A stretch of DNA of 64,000 nt from Shewanella gaetbuli (GTDB taxonomy: Bacteria; Pseudomonadota; Gammaproteobacteria; Enterobacterales; Shewanellaceae), in NCBI RefSeq assembly GCF_023284065.1, contig NZ_JAKIKP010000001.1, positions 186,001 to 250,000 of the forward strand. Reading direction: 5' to 3'. The position numbers were made by a program, and so were the translations under genes. The notes beneath the pieces are model-generated. The model ran no database searches. It was not told where the DNA came from and worked only from the letters and a program-made list of their open reading frames with translations. This document shows positions 46,620 through 55,984 of this stretch, in pieces. Numbering within the stretch: position 1 is the stretch's first letter; the number at the start of each line of letters is the position of its first letter.

Positions 46620-47851
46620 TACAGTTCTCCTGTTCCGCTATGAGTCTCTTGAGTTGCTTTGGTGCTGACGGCGTCATTTGAAATGTCATTTTCAGGTGTC
46701 GCTTCATCGCTTTCACCTAATATTTTAACTTTTTGTTTATCAGATAAGTTGGCAACGTTGGTAACTGATATACGTTCACCAGCAGTGAAACTGTCTTTAA
46801 TGTAGACATGGTCGATGTCTGTTTTGACTATTTTCACTTTGCGCATCTCAATGGTGTTGTCATCTTTGACTACTGCAACCTGGTCATTACGGACTACGTG
46901 ACGAGGCAGTTTAACGATACCATCGACGGTGCGTCCCTTAATAACCGCGTTGACAAAGCTGCCATATTTTAACGGCAGTTGATCGGTTGTTTGTTGCTTA
47001 ATTAAGTACGGATCAACCACTTCTGCGACTAAATAAACCATGCGGTTTTGTTCATCAATCATATTTTCACTACGAATGATTTTGCCTTGCCAAGATATGT
47101 CTTTACCTGCTAGTGAGGCACTTAAAGTGACATGAGTGTCGGGGTTGTCTACGGACTCTAAATAAGCGAGATCATTATTCGTTAGCGGTAAGCGAATTTC
47201 GGCGGTGTTTACATCATATAACTCACCTAAAATGGTGCCGAGGGTGACATATTGACCAAGATCGACAATACGTTCTTTAATAATGCCGTCAAAAGGAGCG
47301 CGAATGACGGTACGCTCTAAGTTACGCTGCGCTCTAGCCAGAGCCGCTTGGGCAGATTTAACATTAGCTTGTTCTTTTTTGAGTTGAGGAATACGCAGTC
47401 CTAACTCAGGTGCAACGCCATTTTCAAAGTCTTTGAATTCAATTTTTGCCACTTCACCACGGGCAATCTCTTCATCAAGCATCGCCTTTGCCTGCGCTAG
47501 TGCCGCTTCAGCTTGCATAAGATCCGCTTCATAATCCGATGGTTCTATGACAGCCAATTTTTCACCCGCTGTTACCATTCCGCCGGCAACAAAGTGATCA
47601 GAAATACTTTGTAAACGGCCTTTTACTTCAGTGACTAATTGCGTTTTGTATTTGGGGTTAACCACTCCATAAGATGGGAGGTTTAAGGATACGGTTTGAG
47701 GTTTAACCGTCATGACATCGACAATCGTTAATACTTCCGTATCTTCTTTTTGTTCTGGAGTTTCTTTAGTACTCATTAGCAACATTGCTAAGCCAATAAA
47801 TACTATCAATATGAAAAGAGGAGCGAGTCTTCTTAAAATTGTTTTTATCAT
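46619..47851 (-). CDS. RND efflux periplasmic adaptor (membrane fusion protein)
   Basis: 410 residues. An N-terminal membrane anchor (about 9-28) is followed by the lipoyl/biotinyl half (PKYKTQLVTEVKGRLQSI, GGMVTAGEKLAVIE), a coiled-coil hairpin (about 100-185, Ala/Glu-rich) and the beta-barrel and membrane-proximal domains (VIRAPFDGIIKERIVDLGQYV). The C-terminus is acidic and low-complexity. It links the pump to an outer-membrane channel. It is the first gene of the pair and begins at ATG 47851. Confidence 0.9.
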   Translation of the reverse strand: MIKTILRRLAPLFILIVFIGLAMLLMSTKETPEQKEDTEVLTIVDVMTVKPQTVSLNLPSYGVVNPKYKTQLVTEVKGRLQSISDHFVAGGMVTAGEKLAVIEPSDYEADLMQAEAALAQAKAMLDEEIARGEVAKIEFKDFENGVAPELGLRIPQLKKEQANVKSAQAALARAQRNLERTVIRAPFDGIIKERIVDLGQYVTLGTILGELYDVNTAEIRLPLTNNDLAYLESVDNPDTHVTLSASLAGKDISWQGKIIRSENMIDEQNRMVYLVAEVVDPYLIKQQTTDQLPLKYGSFVNAVIKGRTVDGIVKLPRHVVRNDQVAVVKDDNTIEMRKVKIVKTDIDHVYIKDSFTAGERISVTNVANLSDKQKVKILGESDEATPENDISNDAVSTKATQETHSGTGEL

Positions 47852-48118
47852 TCTATATGCGTATCCATGCTGAATTTATTGTCTTATTTTTAAGCGTTAA
47901 GCACTTAACTGAATTATTATTTTTATTAAGCTTATCAATATTTAACTACGTTATCAGATTCTGTCTATATTCGAAATACCTTTGTGTAAAGCATGGGTTA
48001 AAAAATGTTAAATTATTGTTTATTTTTGAGGCTTTGAAGATTGATCGCATTTGTTGTACGAAATAAAAGGGCGAGGTGATCATTCAATATTGAATTGAGC
48101 AAAGCGGTTTATCATTAA
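47852..48118. other. Intergenic stretch upstream of the RND operon
   Basis: No convincing gene. A 75-codon open frame on the forward strand is very rich in Leu, Phe and Ile and has no ribosome site, so it is regarded as chance in AT-rich DNA. The RND promoter should lie in the left half. Confidence 0.4.
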
Positions 48119-48152
48119 CTAAAAAGCGAACCTTTGATAGGTTCGCTTTTAA
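48119..48152 (-). terminator. Terminator after srmB
   Basis: AAAAGCGAACCT pairs with AGGTTCGCTTTT around TTGAT, with A and T runs on both sides; positioned about 55 bases after the srmB stop. Confidence 0.88.
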
Positions 48153-48206
48153 ATAAGCATGCACAATATAGGCTAGCAACTCATCATTAACGTTTTGAGC
48201 ACTGAG

Positions 48207-49430
48207 TTACTTTTTCTTAGACTTTTTGGAGCCTTTTTTAGCATCTTGCTTAGACTTATCTTTTTTCTTACCTGGAGGCTTAGCTTCTTTATGCTTAGGG
48301 CGTAACTCTTCAATCACTCTGCGCTTTAGTGGTTGTTGAATATAACGCTCAATTTTACCCACAATACGAATATCATGTGCTTCAACTAAAGAAATTGCAG
48401 TGCCTTTTGCACCAGCACGTCCGGTTCGACCTATGCGATGCACATAAGTATCGGCTGAGCGAGGCATATCAAAATTGATAACATGAGTGATATCGTCAAT
48501 ATCGATGCCGCGTGCAGCAACATCGGTTGCTAACAATACGTTGACTTCACCTTTAATAAAGCGGCCTAACGCTTGAAAACGTTTCTTTTGCTCCATGTCT
48601 CCGCGCATAAAGGCACAAGGTATCTCGGCTTTTAATAGTTGGCCTTCTAAGCTGGCAACCACATCGCGGGTTTTAACAAATACAATGGCGCGTTTTACTT
48701 GTTCTTGCCTTAAAATATTACATAGCAGTGCAAACTTATGATCTTTGTCATCCGCTAAATGTACCCATTGATGAATTTTGGCTTTTTCACTGCGTGGTGA
48801 ATCAACATCAATATGAATGGGGTCGGTCAGAAGATCTCTGGCGAAACGGTCTACGCCACCGCCTTCTAAAGTTGCTGAAAACAGCATGTTTTGTTTGCGA
48901 CCTTGAGCTTCAATGGCAATTGCTTGAACCACTGAAGAGAACCCCATGTCTAACATGCGATCGGCTTCATCAATAACCAGTAAGTCGACTTCTGTTGCGT
49001 CAAACTTTTTCTTATCTAAGTATTCCATCAAGCGGCCAGGTGTGGCGATTAAAATATCGACATTACCCGCTAATGCTTCTTCTTGTGGTGCGTAAGGTAC
49101 ACCACCAGTAATAATGGCAATATCTAGCTCTAAATCGGTGGCTAAATGGCAAGCATAGCGATGAATTTGGCTAGCTAATTCACGAGTTGGCGTGAGTACC
49201 AATACTCTGGCTTGACCATTAAATCGACGTGGGAAGTCTATTAAGTGTTGCAGTGCAGGTAGCAAAAAGCTGGCAGTTTTACCTGTACCCGTTGGTGCAC
49301 GTGCAAGAATGTCCCGCTGTTCCATTGCCATTGGAATCGCTTCTTGTTGAACCGTGGTTGGGCTTTTATGGCCCATGGCTTTGAGTGAATCTAATAGCCT
49401 TGGGTCTAAATCAAAATCTTCAAATAACAT
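48207..49430 (-). CDS. srmB: DEAD-box RNA helicase SrmB
   Basis: 407 residues from ATG 49430; the GTG at 49445 adds five residues without a ribosome site. It has the DEAD-box series APTGTGKT (motif I), PTRELA, GG, TPGR, DEAD (VIDEADRMLDMGF), SAT and the C-terminal HRIGRTGRAG. Length and sequence track E. coli SrmB, including the LVEAHD block and the lysine-rich tail (KKKDKSKQDAKK...). SrmB assists assembly of the 50S ribosomal subunit. In E. coli srmB lies next to the trmN6 homologue yfiC, as here, though here both are on the same strand. Confidence 0.93.
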   Translation of the reverse strand: MLFEDFDLDPRLLDSLKAMGHKSPTTVQQEAIPMAMEQRDILARAPTGTGKTASFLLPALQHLIDFPRRFNGQARVLVLTPTRELASQIHRYACHLATDLELDIAIITGGVPYAPQEEALAGNVDILIATPGRLMEYLDKKKFDATEVDLLVIDEADRMLDMGFSSVVQAIAIEAQGRKQNMLFSATLEGGGVDRFARDLLTDPIHIDVDSPRSEKAKIHQWVHLADDKDHKFALLCNILRQEQVKRAIVFVKTRDVVASLEGQLLKAEIPCAFMRGDMEQKKRFQALGRFIKGEVNVLLATDVAARGIDIDDITHVINFDMPRSADTYVHRIGRTGRAGAKGTAISLVEAHDIRIVGKIERYIQQPLKRRVIEELRPKHKEAKPPGKKKDKSKQDAKKGSKKSKKK

Positions 49431-49485
49431 GCACGTGGGTCTCACTTAAAAGTAGCCGAACATTATAGCTGACGAATTCATTTGG

Positions 49486-50205
49486 CTAAAGTTTTAAGTA
49501 AAATTCTTGGCATAAATTTATCATTTCTGCTGAGTACTGGCCTTGTTTGTCTCGAATATACAGCGAGCCAGTGATAACAGCCTTGTTATGATTTGCATGG
49601 GTTAGTGCGAGCAAGAGTCGGTTAGGCGGCTTTCCTTGTACACTGCTTACGGCAATGTTGTGCGAAACCTGAAGCCCCGCTTGTGATAATGCTTGCATAA
49701 ACTCTGCTTCACTGGTGTGTGGAATAATAATACTTGCAAGCCCAAGTGGGGCTAAACATTGTTTGATTGCATTGAGTAATTCTTTAAAAGTTAAAGTATT
49801 GGTGTGTCTGGCATTGGCTCTGGCGGTGTGGGTTGTTTGAGGGCCATGATTGAAAAACGGTGGGTTGCATATGATGTGATCAAATTGATTGTGTGCAGGA
49901 GCCGTTAAACAATATTGCTGGATGCTGGTATTGAGCAGGGTGATTTTTTGCGGCCAAGGACTATTTGCAATGTTCTTTTGACTATCCTCATAAGCTTTAG
50001 CATCGAGTTCTATTGCCGTAATCGTTGTAGATGCCTTAGTGCGCTGCGCCGCCATTAACGTTAATACTCCACTACCGGAGCCAATATCTAAAATGGTGTT
50101 AGCCGTTGATAATTGAGCCCAAGCGCCCAGTAAAACCGCATCTGTACTAACTAACATGCCGCAATGGCTGTCATCTATATGGAATTGTTTGAAGGTAAAT
50201 GGCAT
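49486..50205 (-). CDS. trmN6: tRNA1(Val) (adenine(37)-N6)-methyltransferase
   Basis: 239 residues. SAM-binding motif I is ILDIGSGSGVLTLMAA, and motif IV is NPPFF, which marks base-N6 methylation. It lies next to srmB as does E. coli yfiC (trmN6), which methylates A37 in tRNA1-Val. The N-terminus FTFKQFHIDDSHCGMLVSTDAVLLG is that of the family. It starts at ATG 50205 and is separated from srmB by about 55 bases. Confidence 0.9.
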   Translation of the reverse strand: MPFTFKQFHIDDSHCGMLVSTDAVLLGAWAQLSTANTILDIGSGSGVLTLMAAQRTKASTTITAIELDAKAYEDSQKNIANSPWPQKITLLNTSIQQYCLTAPAHNQFDHIICNPPFFNHGPQTTHTARANARHTNTLTFKELLNAIKQCLAPLGLASIIIPHTSEAEFMQALSQAGLQVSHNIAVSSVQGKPPNRLLLALTHANHNKAVITGSLYIRDKQGQYSAEMINLCQEFYLKL

Positions 50206-50698
50206 ATCAATAACAAGGGGTAAAATTTGCAGTAGATTATAACCTGATTCAATAAAATGAATGGCATTTTTAAGGCTGACTTAATGGCCTATATTGGCTA
50301 CTTTAAGAAAGTTGTTGTGTTGTCGGGTTTTTGTTGCGCATTTTGCAAGGTTGTTTTTGGCTTGTATCAGACTATGGGGGTATGTTTTTGTTGATAAATC
50401 TATTTTTGCTAATGTTCCTCTGAGTTCTTGTTTAATCGCTTGGTGTTTGTTATTAGTTCCCTTGTCTTTAGTGACTAAATACATCTCGATTAATCAATTT
50501 CATATTGTGTTTGATAAACATCGTTGATAGATGGGATTAATCCGGTTGTTTTTTACACGAAAAAGATGTTTTTTGTCTCTTCTTACCTGTAATTAAAAGT
50601 TTACGATTTAGGTGGTGGTGGCAAAATTAGCAGTAGCTTAATTTAATTTGATCACTTAAGTTGGTTAAATAACAAATAAAACAAAATGAGACTTCAAC
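50206..50698. other. Intergenic region upstream of brnQ
   Basis: No convincing gene in 493 bases. Short open frames exist on both strands around 50281-50527, but they overlap each other, lack ribosome sites, and look like chance in T-rich sequence. The promoter of brnQ should lie near the right end. Confidence 0.45.
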
Positions 50699-52024
50699 GT
50701 GCAAACAACTAAAATATCAATTGGCGATACCTTTGGCTTAGGTTTTATGACTTTCGCATTCTTTTTGGGTGCGGGTAACCTAATTTTTCCTCCATTTGCT
50801 GGCTTCTTAGCGGGCGAAAACATGTCACTAGCGATGGTAGGCTTTCTGTTAACTGCTGTAGGTATGCCGTTGATTGGTCTTGTAGCCGTCGCGAAAGCTA
50901 ACGGTAAAATTATGTCTTATTTGCCAGCATTTGCGGCAACCAGTTTAGCGGTGGCAATTTACATTATTATTGGGCCTGCTTTTGCGGCTCCAAGAACCGG
51001 ATTAGTGGCATTTGAAATTGGTGCTAAACCTTTTATTGAAAATGCTGATGCGGTTTGGGTTATTGCGGGACAGTCCATTAATATTGCTCAGTTAATGTTT
51101 ACGTTATTCTTCTTTGGCATCGTGATGGTGATGTGTCTTTATCCTGGAAAGTTATTAGATAATGTCGGAAAAGTATTAACGCCAGTGCTACTTATTTTAT
51201 TAGTTGCGTTAGCATTAAGTGTGATGTTTATTCCGGGGTCAACCATTGGCGCGCCTCAACAAGGTTATATTGAAGATGCCTTATCAACTGGCATTATCGA
51301 CGGCTACAATACAATGGATACCTTAGCGTCAATCATGTTCGGTATGTTGATTATTGATATTTTACGTCGCAAAGGGGTTAATGATGCTGCTGATCAAACC
51401 AAGTATTTAATCCGCGCGGCTATTATAGCGGCCTCTGGTTTGGCATTTGTTTATATTTCATTATTTTTCTTAGGTATGACTGCTGGCGAGTTAGCTGAAG
51501 GCGCTTCTAACGGCGGTGCTATCTTAACTAATTATGTTGAACATCACTTTGGTACATTAGGCATTGTAATGTTGTCTACTGTAGTAGGGTTAGCTTGTTT
51601 AACTACGGCTATTGGTTTGGTGACAGCATGTGCGGAGTTCTTTAATGAGTTATTGCCGTCTATTTCTTACAAACGCTTTGTGGTTATTTTCAGTGTGGCT
51701 TGTGCCACGGTAGCTAATGTAGGTTTAGCCCAGTTAATTTCAATTAGTATTCCAGTGTTAATGACCATCTACCCAGTAGCTATTGCCTTAGTGTTGGTTA
51801 CCTTTATTACCGGACGTTTTGCAAGACCTGAGTTTTCTCAGCGCCTGATATTATCTGTCGCATTGGTATTCGGTATTTTAGATGGTTTAAATGCTGCAGG
51901 TGTTGATATGTCAGTGTTTAACTTCTTGCCATTATTCTCTCAAGGTATGGCCTGGTTATTACCTAGTGCTATAGCTGCTGGTATCTGTTTGTTTTTGCCA
52001 AAAAGTAATCAAACCGCTAGCTAA
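50699..52024 (+). CDS. brnQ: Branched-chain amino acid transport system II carrier protein
   Basis: 441 residues with about 12 membrane helices, of the LivCS/BrnQ family that imports leucine, isoleucine and valine with Na+ or H+. The family start is present: DTFGLGFMTFAFFLGAGNLIFPP. The start is GTG 50699; the nearest ATG at 50686 is in another frame. A hairpin follows the stop, before xerD. Confidence 0.92.
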   Translation: MQTTKISIGDTFGLGFMTFAFFLGAGNLIFPPFAGFLAGENMSLAMVGFLLTAVGMPLIGLVAVAKANGKIMSYLPAFAATSLAVAIYIIIGPAFAAPRTGLVAFEIGAKPFIENADAVWVIAGQSINIAQLMFTLFFFGIVMVMCLYPGKLLDNVGKVLTPVLLILLVALALSVMFIPGSTIGAPQQGYIEDALSTGIIDGYNTMDTLASIMFGMLIIDILRRKGVNDAADQTKYLIRAAIIAASGLAFVYISLFFLGMTAGELAEGASNGGAILTNYVEHHFGTLGIVMLSTVVGLACLTTAIGLVTACAEFFNELLPSISYKRFVVIFSVACATVANVGLAQLISISIPVLMTIYPVAIALVLVTFITGRFARPEFSQRLILSVALVFGILDGLNAAGVDMSVFNFLPLFSQGMAWLLPSAIAAGICLFLPKSNQTAS

Positions 52025-52044
52025 GAAAGCTAATTAATCTTGAT

Positions 52045-52079
52045 GTTAGATATGCTATCGTGACGGTGGCATATCTAAC
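52045..52079. terminator. Perfect 11-bp hairpin between brnQ and xerD
   Basis: GTTAGATATGC (52045-52055) pairs with GCATATCTAAC (52069-52079) around a 13-base loop. It lies 20 bases after the brnQ stop and 18 before the xerD start. No T run follows, so it may act as a processing or partial terminator structure. Confidence 0.55.
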
Positions 52080-52097
52080 GCATTAATTGGTAATCCC

Positions 52098-53003
52098 TTG
52101 AAATCAAAATCATATAAACCTTCAGCAATTATTGAACAATTTTTAGATGACTTATGGTCTACCAAAGGCCTGAGCGATAATACATTGTCATCTTATCGCA
52201 CTGACCTTTGTCATTTTGAACGATTTGTTTTGTCACAGTCATCCACTCTGCTTGATGTTAATGATGCACTGATCAAAGCGTACTTAGCCGAGCGGTTTGA
52301 GCAACAGTTTGCTAAAAGTAGTACCGCCAGATTATTAAGTAGCCTTAGACGTTTTTATGGTTATCTTGTGTTGTATAACCACATTCAAAAAGATCCCACC
52401 AGTTTAATAGAATCACCTAAATTAAATCGTGCGTTACCAGATGCATTGTCTGAAGCTCAAATTGATGCCTTATTATCGGAGCCTGACGTCGATGACCCTA
52501 TCGAAAGTCGCGATAAAGCCATGTTAGAGCTGTTATATGCGACTGGTTTAAGGGTTACTGAGCTAGTGAGCTTAACCATGGATCAAATTAGTTTAAGGCA
52601 AGGCGTAGTAAGAGTAACGGGCAAAGGCGGCAAAGAGCGCTTAGTGCCTCTGGGAGAGTTAGCCGTTGAAGAAGTTGAGCACTATATAAAGTCTGCTCGG
52701 CCTGCATTATTGAACATGAAGCAGTCAGATGTATTGTTTCCCTCCAAACGAGGGCAAATGATGACAAGGCAAACCTTTTGGCACCGAATCAAGCTGTATG
52801 CAGTAAGAGCGGGCATTACGACACACTTGTCACCGCACACGTTACGTCATGCCTTTGCTACCCATTTACTGAATCATGGTGCGGATCTGCGTGTGGTGCA
52901 ATTGCTATTAGGTCACAGCGATTTATCGACCACCCAAATTTATACTCATGTTGCAAAAGCTAGATTGCAACAATTACATCAGCAACATCACCCAAGAGGG
53001 TAG
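52098..53003 (+). CDS. xerD: Site-specific tyrosine recombinase XerD
   Basis: 301 residues. XerD resolves chromosome dimers at dif with XerC and FtsK. The full catalytic set is visible: R152 (TGLRVTEL), K176 (GKGGKERL), H247 and R250 (PHTLRHAFATH), H273 (LLLGHSDLSTTQ) and Y282 (IYTHVAKA). The N-terminal SAM-like core-binding domain is at about 10-100. The only suitable start is TTG 52098, with no better ATG in frame. It is followed by dsbC and recJ, the conserved order. Confidence 0.96.
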   Translation: MKSKSYKPSAIIEQFLDDLWSTKGLSDNTLSSYRTDLCHFERFVLSQSSTLLDVNDALIKAYLAERFEQQFAKSSTARLLSSLRRFYGYLVLYNHIQKDPTSLIESPKLNRALPDALSEAQIDALLSEPDVDDPIESRDKAMLELLYATGLRVTELVSLTMDQISLRQGVVRVTGKGGKERLVPLGELAVEEVEHYIKSARPALLNMKQSDVLFPSKRGQMMTRQTFWHRIKLYAVRAGITTHLSPHTLRHAFATHLLNHGADLRVVQLLLGHSDLSTTQIYTHVAKARLQQLHQQHHPRG

Positions 53004-53126
53004 AGTTTGTTACATAAAACTCAATTAAGCTTCATTCAGCATAGTTGCGTTTAAACAATTTAATCTGTAAGTTTTGCAGGTAAAGTCGGGTCTAGTTTAG
53101 GTGTACCCGTATAATTAGGAAATTTC

Positions 53127-53843
53127 ATGAAATTATCTACAGCCTTATTACTTGTCGCCAGCATGGTGGCTCCCGCATTGGCCTCTGCCGCATCGACAAC
53201 CGAAGGCAGCAATGCACAATTAACATCAGAACTATCAAATAAATTGGGTGTACAAATTCATAGTGTTCAGCCTTCTCCCGTAGCAGGTTTGCTGCAGGTG
53301 ATGACTGACCGTGGCGTGTTATATATTACTGAAGATGGATCTAAACTGTTTCACGGTAATATTTATGATATGAATGACCGGATGAAAAATCTCACTGAAG
53401 CGTCATTGGCTGGCCCGCGTTTAGAAATGATCAAACCATTAGTACCTGACATGCTGGTTTATAAAGCTAAAAATGAAAAGCATGTGGTGACGGTATTTAC
53501 CGATGTTGATTGTGGTTACTGCCGTAAATTACATAATCAAATGAGCGATTATAATGATCTAGGCATTACGATTCGTTATCTTGCATATCCTCGTGCAGGT
53601 ATTCCTTCTGCAAATGCTGATGAAATGCAAGCCGTTTGGTGTGCTAAAGACCCATTGAAAGCAATGACCGAGGCTAAGTCTGGTGGTAACGTAAAGGCGG
53701 CTAGTTGTGATATTGATATCAGTAAACAATACAACGCAGGTCGTGCAATTGGGATTAATGGTACACCAGCATTAATATTAGAGGATGGCACTATGATCCC
53801 TGGCTACCAACCCCCTGAAGATTTAATCAAGACATTAGATTAA
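53127..53843 (+). CDS. dsbC: Thiol:disulfide interchange protein DsbC
   Basis: 238 residues. Signal peptide 1-21 (cleavage near ASAAST). The N-terminal dimerisation domain is at about 25-90 and the thioredoxin fold at about 110-235. The active site CGYC is at 129-132 with the cis-Pro in GTPAL. Further Cys at WCAKD and ASCDI match the second disulfide of DsbC. It isomerises wrong disulfides in the periplasm, kept reduced by DsbD. ATG 53127 has GGAAA upstream. Confidence 0.94.
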   Translation: MKLSTALLLVASMVAPALASAASTTEGSNAQLTSELSNKLGVQIHSVQPSPVAGLLQVMTDRGVLYITEDGSKLFHGNIYDMNDRMKNLTEASLAGPRLEMIKPLVPDMLVYKAKNEKHVVTVFTDVDCGYCRKLHNQMSDYNDLGITIRYLAYPRAGIPSANADEMQAVWCAKDPLKAMTEAKSGGNVKAASCDIDISKQYNAGRAIGINGTPALILEDGTMIPGYQPPEDLIKTLD

Positions 53844-53861
53844 GCCATCAAATAATATATT

Positions 53862-53886
53862 AAGGTGAGCCAATGCTCACCTTTTT
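53862..53886 (+). terminator. Terminator between dsbC and recJ
   Basis: AAGGTGAGC pairs with GCTCACCTT around CAAT, followed by a T run. It may only partly separate recJ from the upstream genes. Confidence 0.88.
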
Positions 53887-53969
53887 CTCAACGGTTATTC
53901 AACTCATCAACCTGAATTCTGGGACCATTTATTAATCAGAGTTTGGGTTAATAAACCTAGGGATCTATT

Positions 53970-55694
53970 TTGTCTCACAAGATTATTCGACGCGCTCATG
54001 TTGATGACAGTCATTTACCTGCAAATCTCCCGTCACTATTAAAACAACTTTATGCTCGTCGTGGCGTTGGCCAAGATGAATGTGAACTTGTACTCGCTAA
54101 ATTGCTGCGCCCAAATACCATGAAAGGTTTAGATGTCGGCGCCCGTTTAATTGCAGATGCCATTCAAGCGGAACAAAAACTATTAATTGTGGGTGACTTT
54201 GATGCCGACGGTGCTACATCAACTAGTGTGTGCATGTTGGCGTTAAAGATGATGGGCGCTCAGCATGTTGATTATTTGATTCCCAACCGTTTTGATTATG
54301 GTTATGGCCTAAGCCCTGAAATTGTTTCTGTGGCACGTTCAAAAGGCGCAGAAGTGCTTATTACCGTCGACAATGGCATTTCATCCATTGCGGGGGTCAA
54401 AGCGGCTAAGCAATGTGGCATGACGGTTATTGTTACCGACCACCATTTACCTGGCTCAGAATTACCCAAGGCAGATGCCATTGTTAACCCAAACCAGCCT
54501 GATTGTCAGTTTGCCAGTAAATCTATTGCCGGTGTTGGGGTCGCATTTTATTTAATGACCGCCATTCGTGCAGAGCTTCGCCAGCGTAACTGGTATCAAC
54601 AACGTTCTATTATTGAGCCCAACTTAGCTGAGTTATTAGATATTGTGGCCTTGGGAACGGTAGCCGATGTGGTTTCGCTTGACCCCAATAATCGTATTTT
54701 GGTTCAAGCTGGTTTACAAAGGGTTAGAGCAGGGCGCTGTCGTCCAGGCATTACCGCATTACTTGAAGTGGCCAAGCGTGACCCCAGTAAAATTGTTGCA
54801 GCTGACTTTGGTTTTGCTGTTGGGCCAAGGTTAAATGCAGCAGGTCGTCTTGATGAAATGGCGCTAGGGGTAGAAACACTGCTGTGTGATGATATTTTAC
54901 GTGCCAGAAGAATGGCCCATGAGCTTGATGCACTTAACCAAGACCGCCGTGATATTGAAGCCGGAATGCAACAAGAGGCGTTAAAAAGTCTGCAAAGTTT
55001 TAATTTAGATGAAGCGAGCTTACCTTGGGGCGTTGCCTTGTTTCAGCCTGATTGGCACCAAGGGGTTATTGGCATTTTAGCTTCAAGAATTAAAGACCGA
55101 TATCATCGACCCGTGATTGCATTTGCTGATGCTGGAAATGGTGAAATAAAAGGGTCTGCTCGTTCAATTAAAGGCTTGCACATGCGGGACTTATTAGAGC
55201 GAATTAATTCTCAACACCCAGGGATGATTATTAAGTTTGGTGGCCATGCTATGGCCGCAGGGTTATCACTTAAAGCCGATGCTTTTGAGCTGTTTAAGCA
55301 AGCTTACGATGATGCTGTGAAAGAAGTATTAAACTATGAGCAGTTAACCGGCGAGCTTCTGTCTGACGGTGAGTTGCCTGTAGATGATATGACCCTCGAC
55401 ACAGCGTTTATGTTACGCAATGCAGGGCCTTGGGGACAATCATTTGAAGAGCCTTTATTTGACGGCTTTTTTAACGTTATTCAGCAACGCATAGTGGGCG
55501 AGAAGCATTTAAAACTGTTACTTGAAACCGAATGCGGCAAAATCATGTTAGATGGCATTGCATTCAACATTGATTTACAGACATGGCCAGATGCCACAAT
55601 TAAGCATGCCCGTGTAGTGTATAAGCTTGATGTGAATGAGTTTAGGGGTAATCAAACTGTGCAATTAATGGTTGAGCACATTGAGCCCATGTAG
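53970..55694 (+). CDS. recJ: Single-stranded-DNA-specific exonuclease RecJ
   Basis: 574 residues of the DHH phosphodiesterase family; it degrades 5' ends of single strands in recombination and mismatch repair. The metal motifs are present: VGDFDADGATS, TVDNGISS, TDHHLPG and VALGTVADVVSL, with KFGGHAMAAG for DHHA1 near the end. The start is TTG 53970 with AGGGA at the right spacing; no suitable ATG is in frame. The xerD-dsbC-recJ order is conserved. Confidence 0.95.
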   Translation: MSHKIIRRAHVDDSHLPANLPSLLKQLYARRGVGQDECELVLAKLLRPNTMKGLDVGARLIADAIQAEQKLLIVGDFDADGATSTSVCMLALKMMGAQHVDYLIPNRFDYGYGLSPEIVSVARSKGAEVLITVDNGISSIAGVKAAKQCGMTVIVTDHHLPGSELPKADAIVNPNQPDCQFASKSIAGVGVAFYLMTAIRAELRQRNWYQQRSIIEPNLAELLDIVALGTVADVVSLDPNNRILVQAGLQRVRAGRCRPGITALLEVAKRDPSKIVAADFGFAVGPRLNAAGRLDEMALGVETLLCDDILRARRMAHELDALNQDRRDIEAGMQQEALKSLQSFNLDEASLPWGVALFQPDWHQGVIGILASRIKDRYHRPVIAFADAGNGEIKGSARSIKGLHMRDLLERINSQHPGMIIKFGGHAMAAGLSLKADAFELFKQAYDDAVKEVLNYEQLTGELLSDGELPVDDMTLDTAFMLRNAGPWGQSFEEPLFDGFFNVIQQRIVGEKHLKLLLETECGKIMLDGIAFNIDLQTWPDATIKHARVVYKLDVNEFRGNQTVQLMVEHIEPM

Positions 55695-55727
55695 GCCATT
55701 TAGCTTATTCTGCATGGTGTTTCGCTG

Positions 55728-55755
55728 ACCTCAGTTTAAATGGAAACTTTGAGGT
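55728..55755. repeat. Hairpin just after recJ
   Basis: ACCTCAGTTT (55728-55737) pairs with AAAC and TGAGGT (55744-55755), leaving a two-base bulge. It lies 33 bases after the recJ stop and may help end recJ transcription. Confidence 0.45.
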
Positions 55756-55821
55756 ATACAGACTTAAATGCTTTATATTTTTAGTGACGAGTATGGTCAA
55801 ATCGAAGAGACAATAATCAAG

Positions 55822-55911
55822 GTGTAGATGAGCCAGCGAGTATCCAAAACATGGATGTTTTGGTTAAGCCCACAGGGAAGTGCTTGCGGCGTCTCGCTGG
55901 ATTATCTACAC
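55822..55911. ncRNA. Branched hairpin element, possible structured RNA or small mobile repeat
   Basis: Two stacked perfect stems enclose about 50 bases. GTGTAGAT (55822-55829) pairs with ATCTACAC (55904-55911), and after a 3x3 internal loop CCAGCGAG (55833-55840) pairs with CTCGCTGG (55893-55900). Inside sit a perfect 8-bp hairpin, CCAAAACA (55844-55851) with TGTTTTGG (55856-55863) around TGGA, and a weaker AAGCCCAC...GTGCTT stem. The shape is a three-way junction. No known RNA family was recognised, and a short inverted-repeat transposon remnant (MITE) is an equal alternative. Confidence 0.45.
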
Positions 55912-55925
55912 GATAGGGGCGCTCT

Positions 55926-55984
55926 TTCACATCTGACCCATAGGGATATGGGAAATGTCAGTGTGATGTATGGAACATCACTGA
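55926..55984. repeat. Overlapping, mutually exclusive hairpins
   Basis: TCACATCTGAC (55926-55936) pairs with GTCAGTGTGA (55957-55966), with CCCATA/TATGGG forming the inner stem. The same GTCAGTGTGATGT segment (from 55957) also pairs with ACATCACTGAC (55975-55985). Only one of the two can form at a time. It directly follows the branched element and lies in the same gene-free stretch. Confidence 0.5.

Noticed and set aside
47839..48066. 75-codon forward frame upstream of the RND operon
   Set aside because: Leu/Phe/Ile-rich translation of AT-rich DNA, overlapping the adaptor start, no ribosome site.
50281..50527. Two overlapping open frames on opposite strands before brnQ
   Set aside because: They share the same DNA, have no ribosome sites and no recognisable product; best seen as chance.
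55822..55911. Retron msr-msd RNA or integron attC site
   Set aside because: No reverse transcriptase or integrase gene is nearby, and the attC core sequences are not seen.
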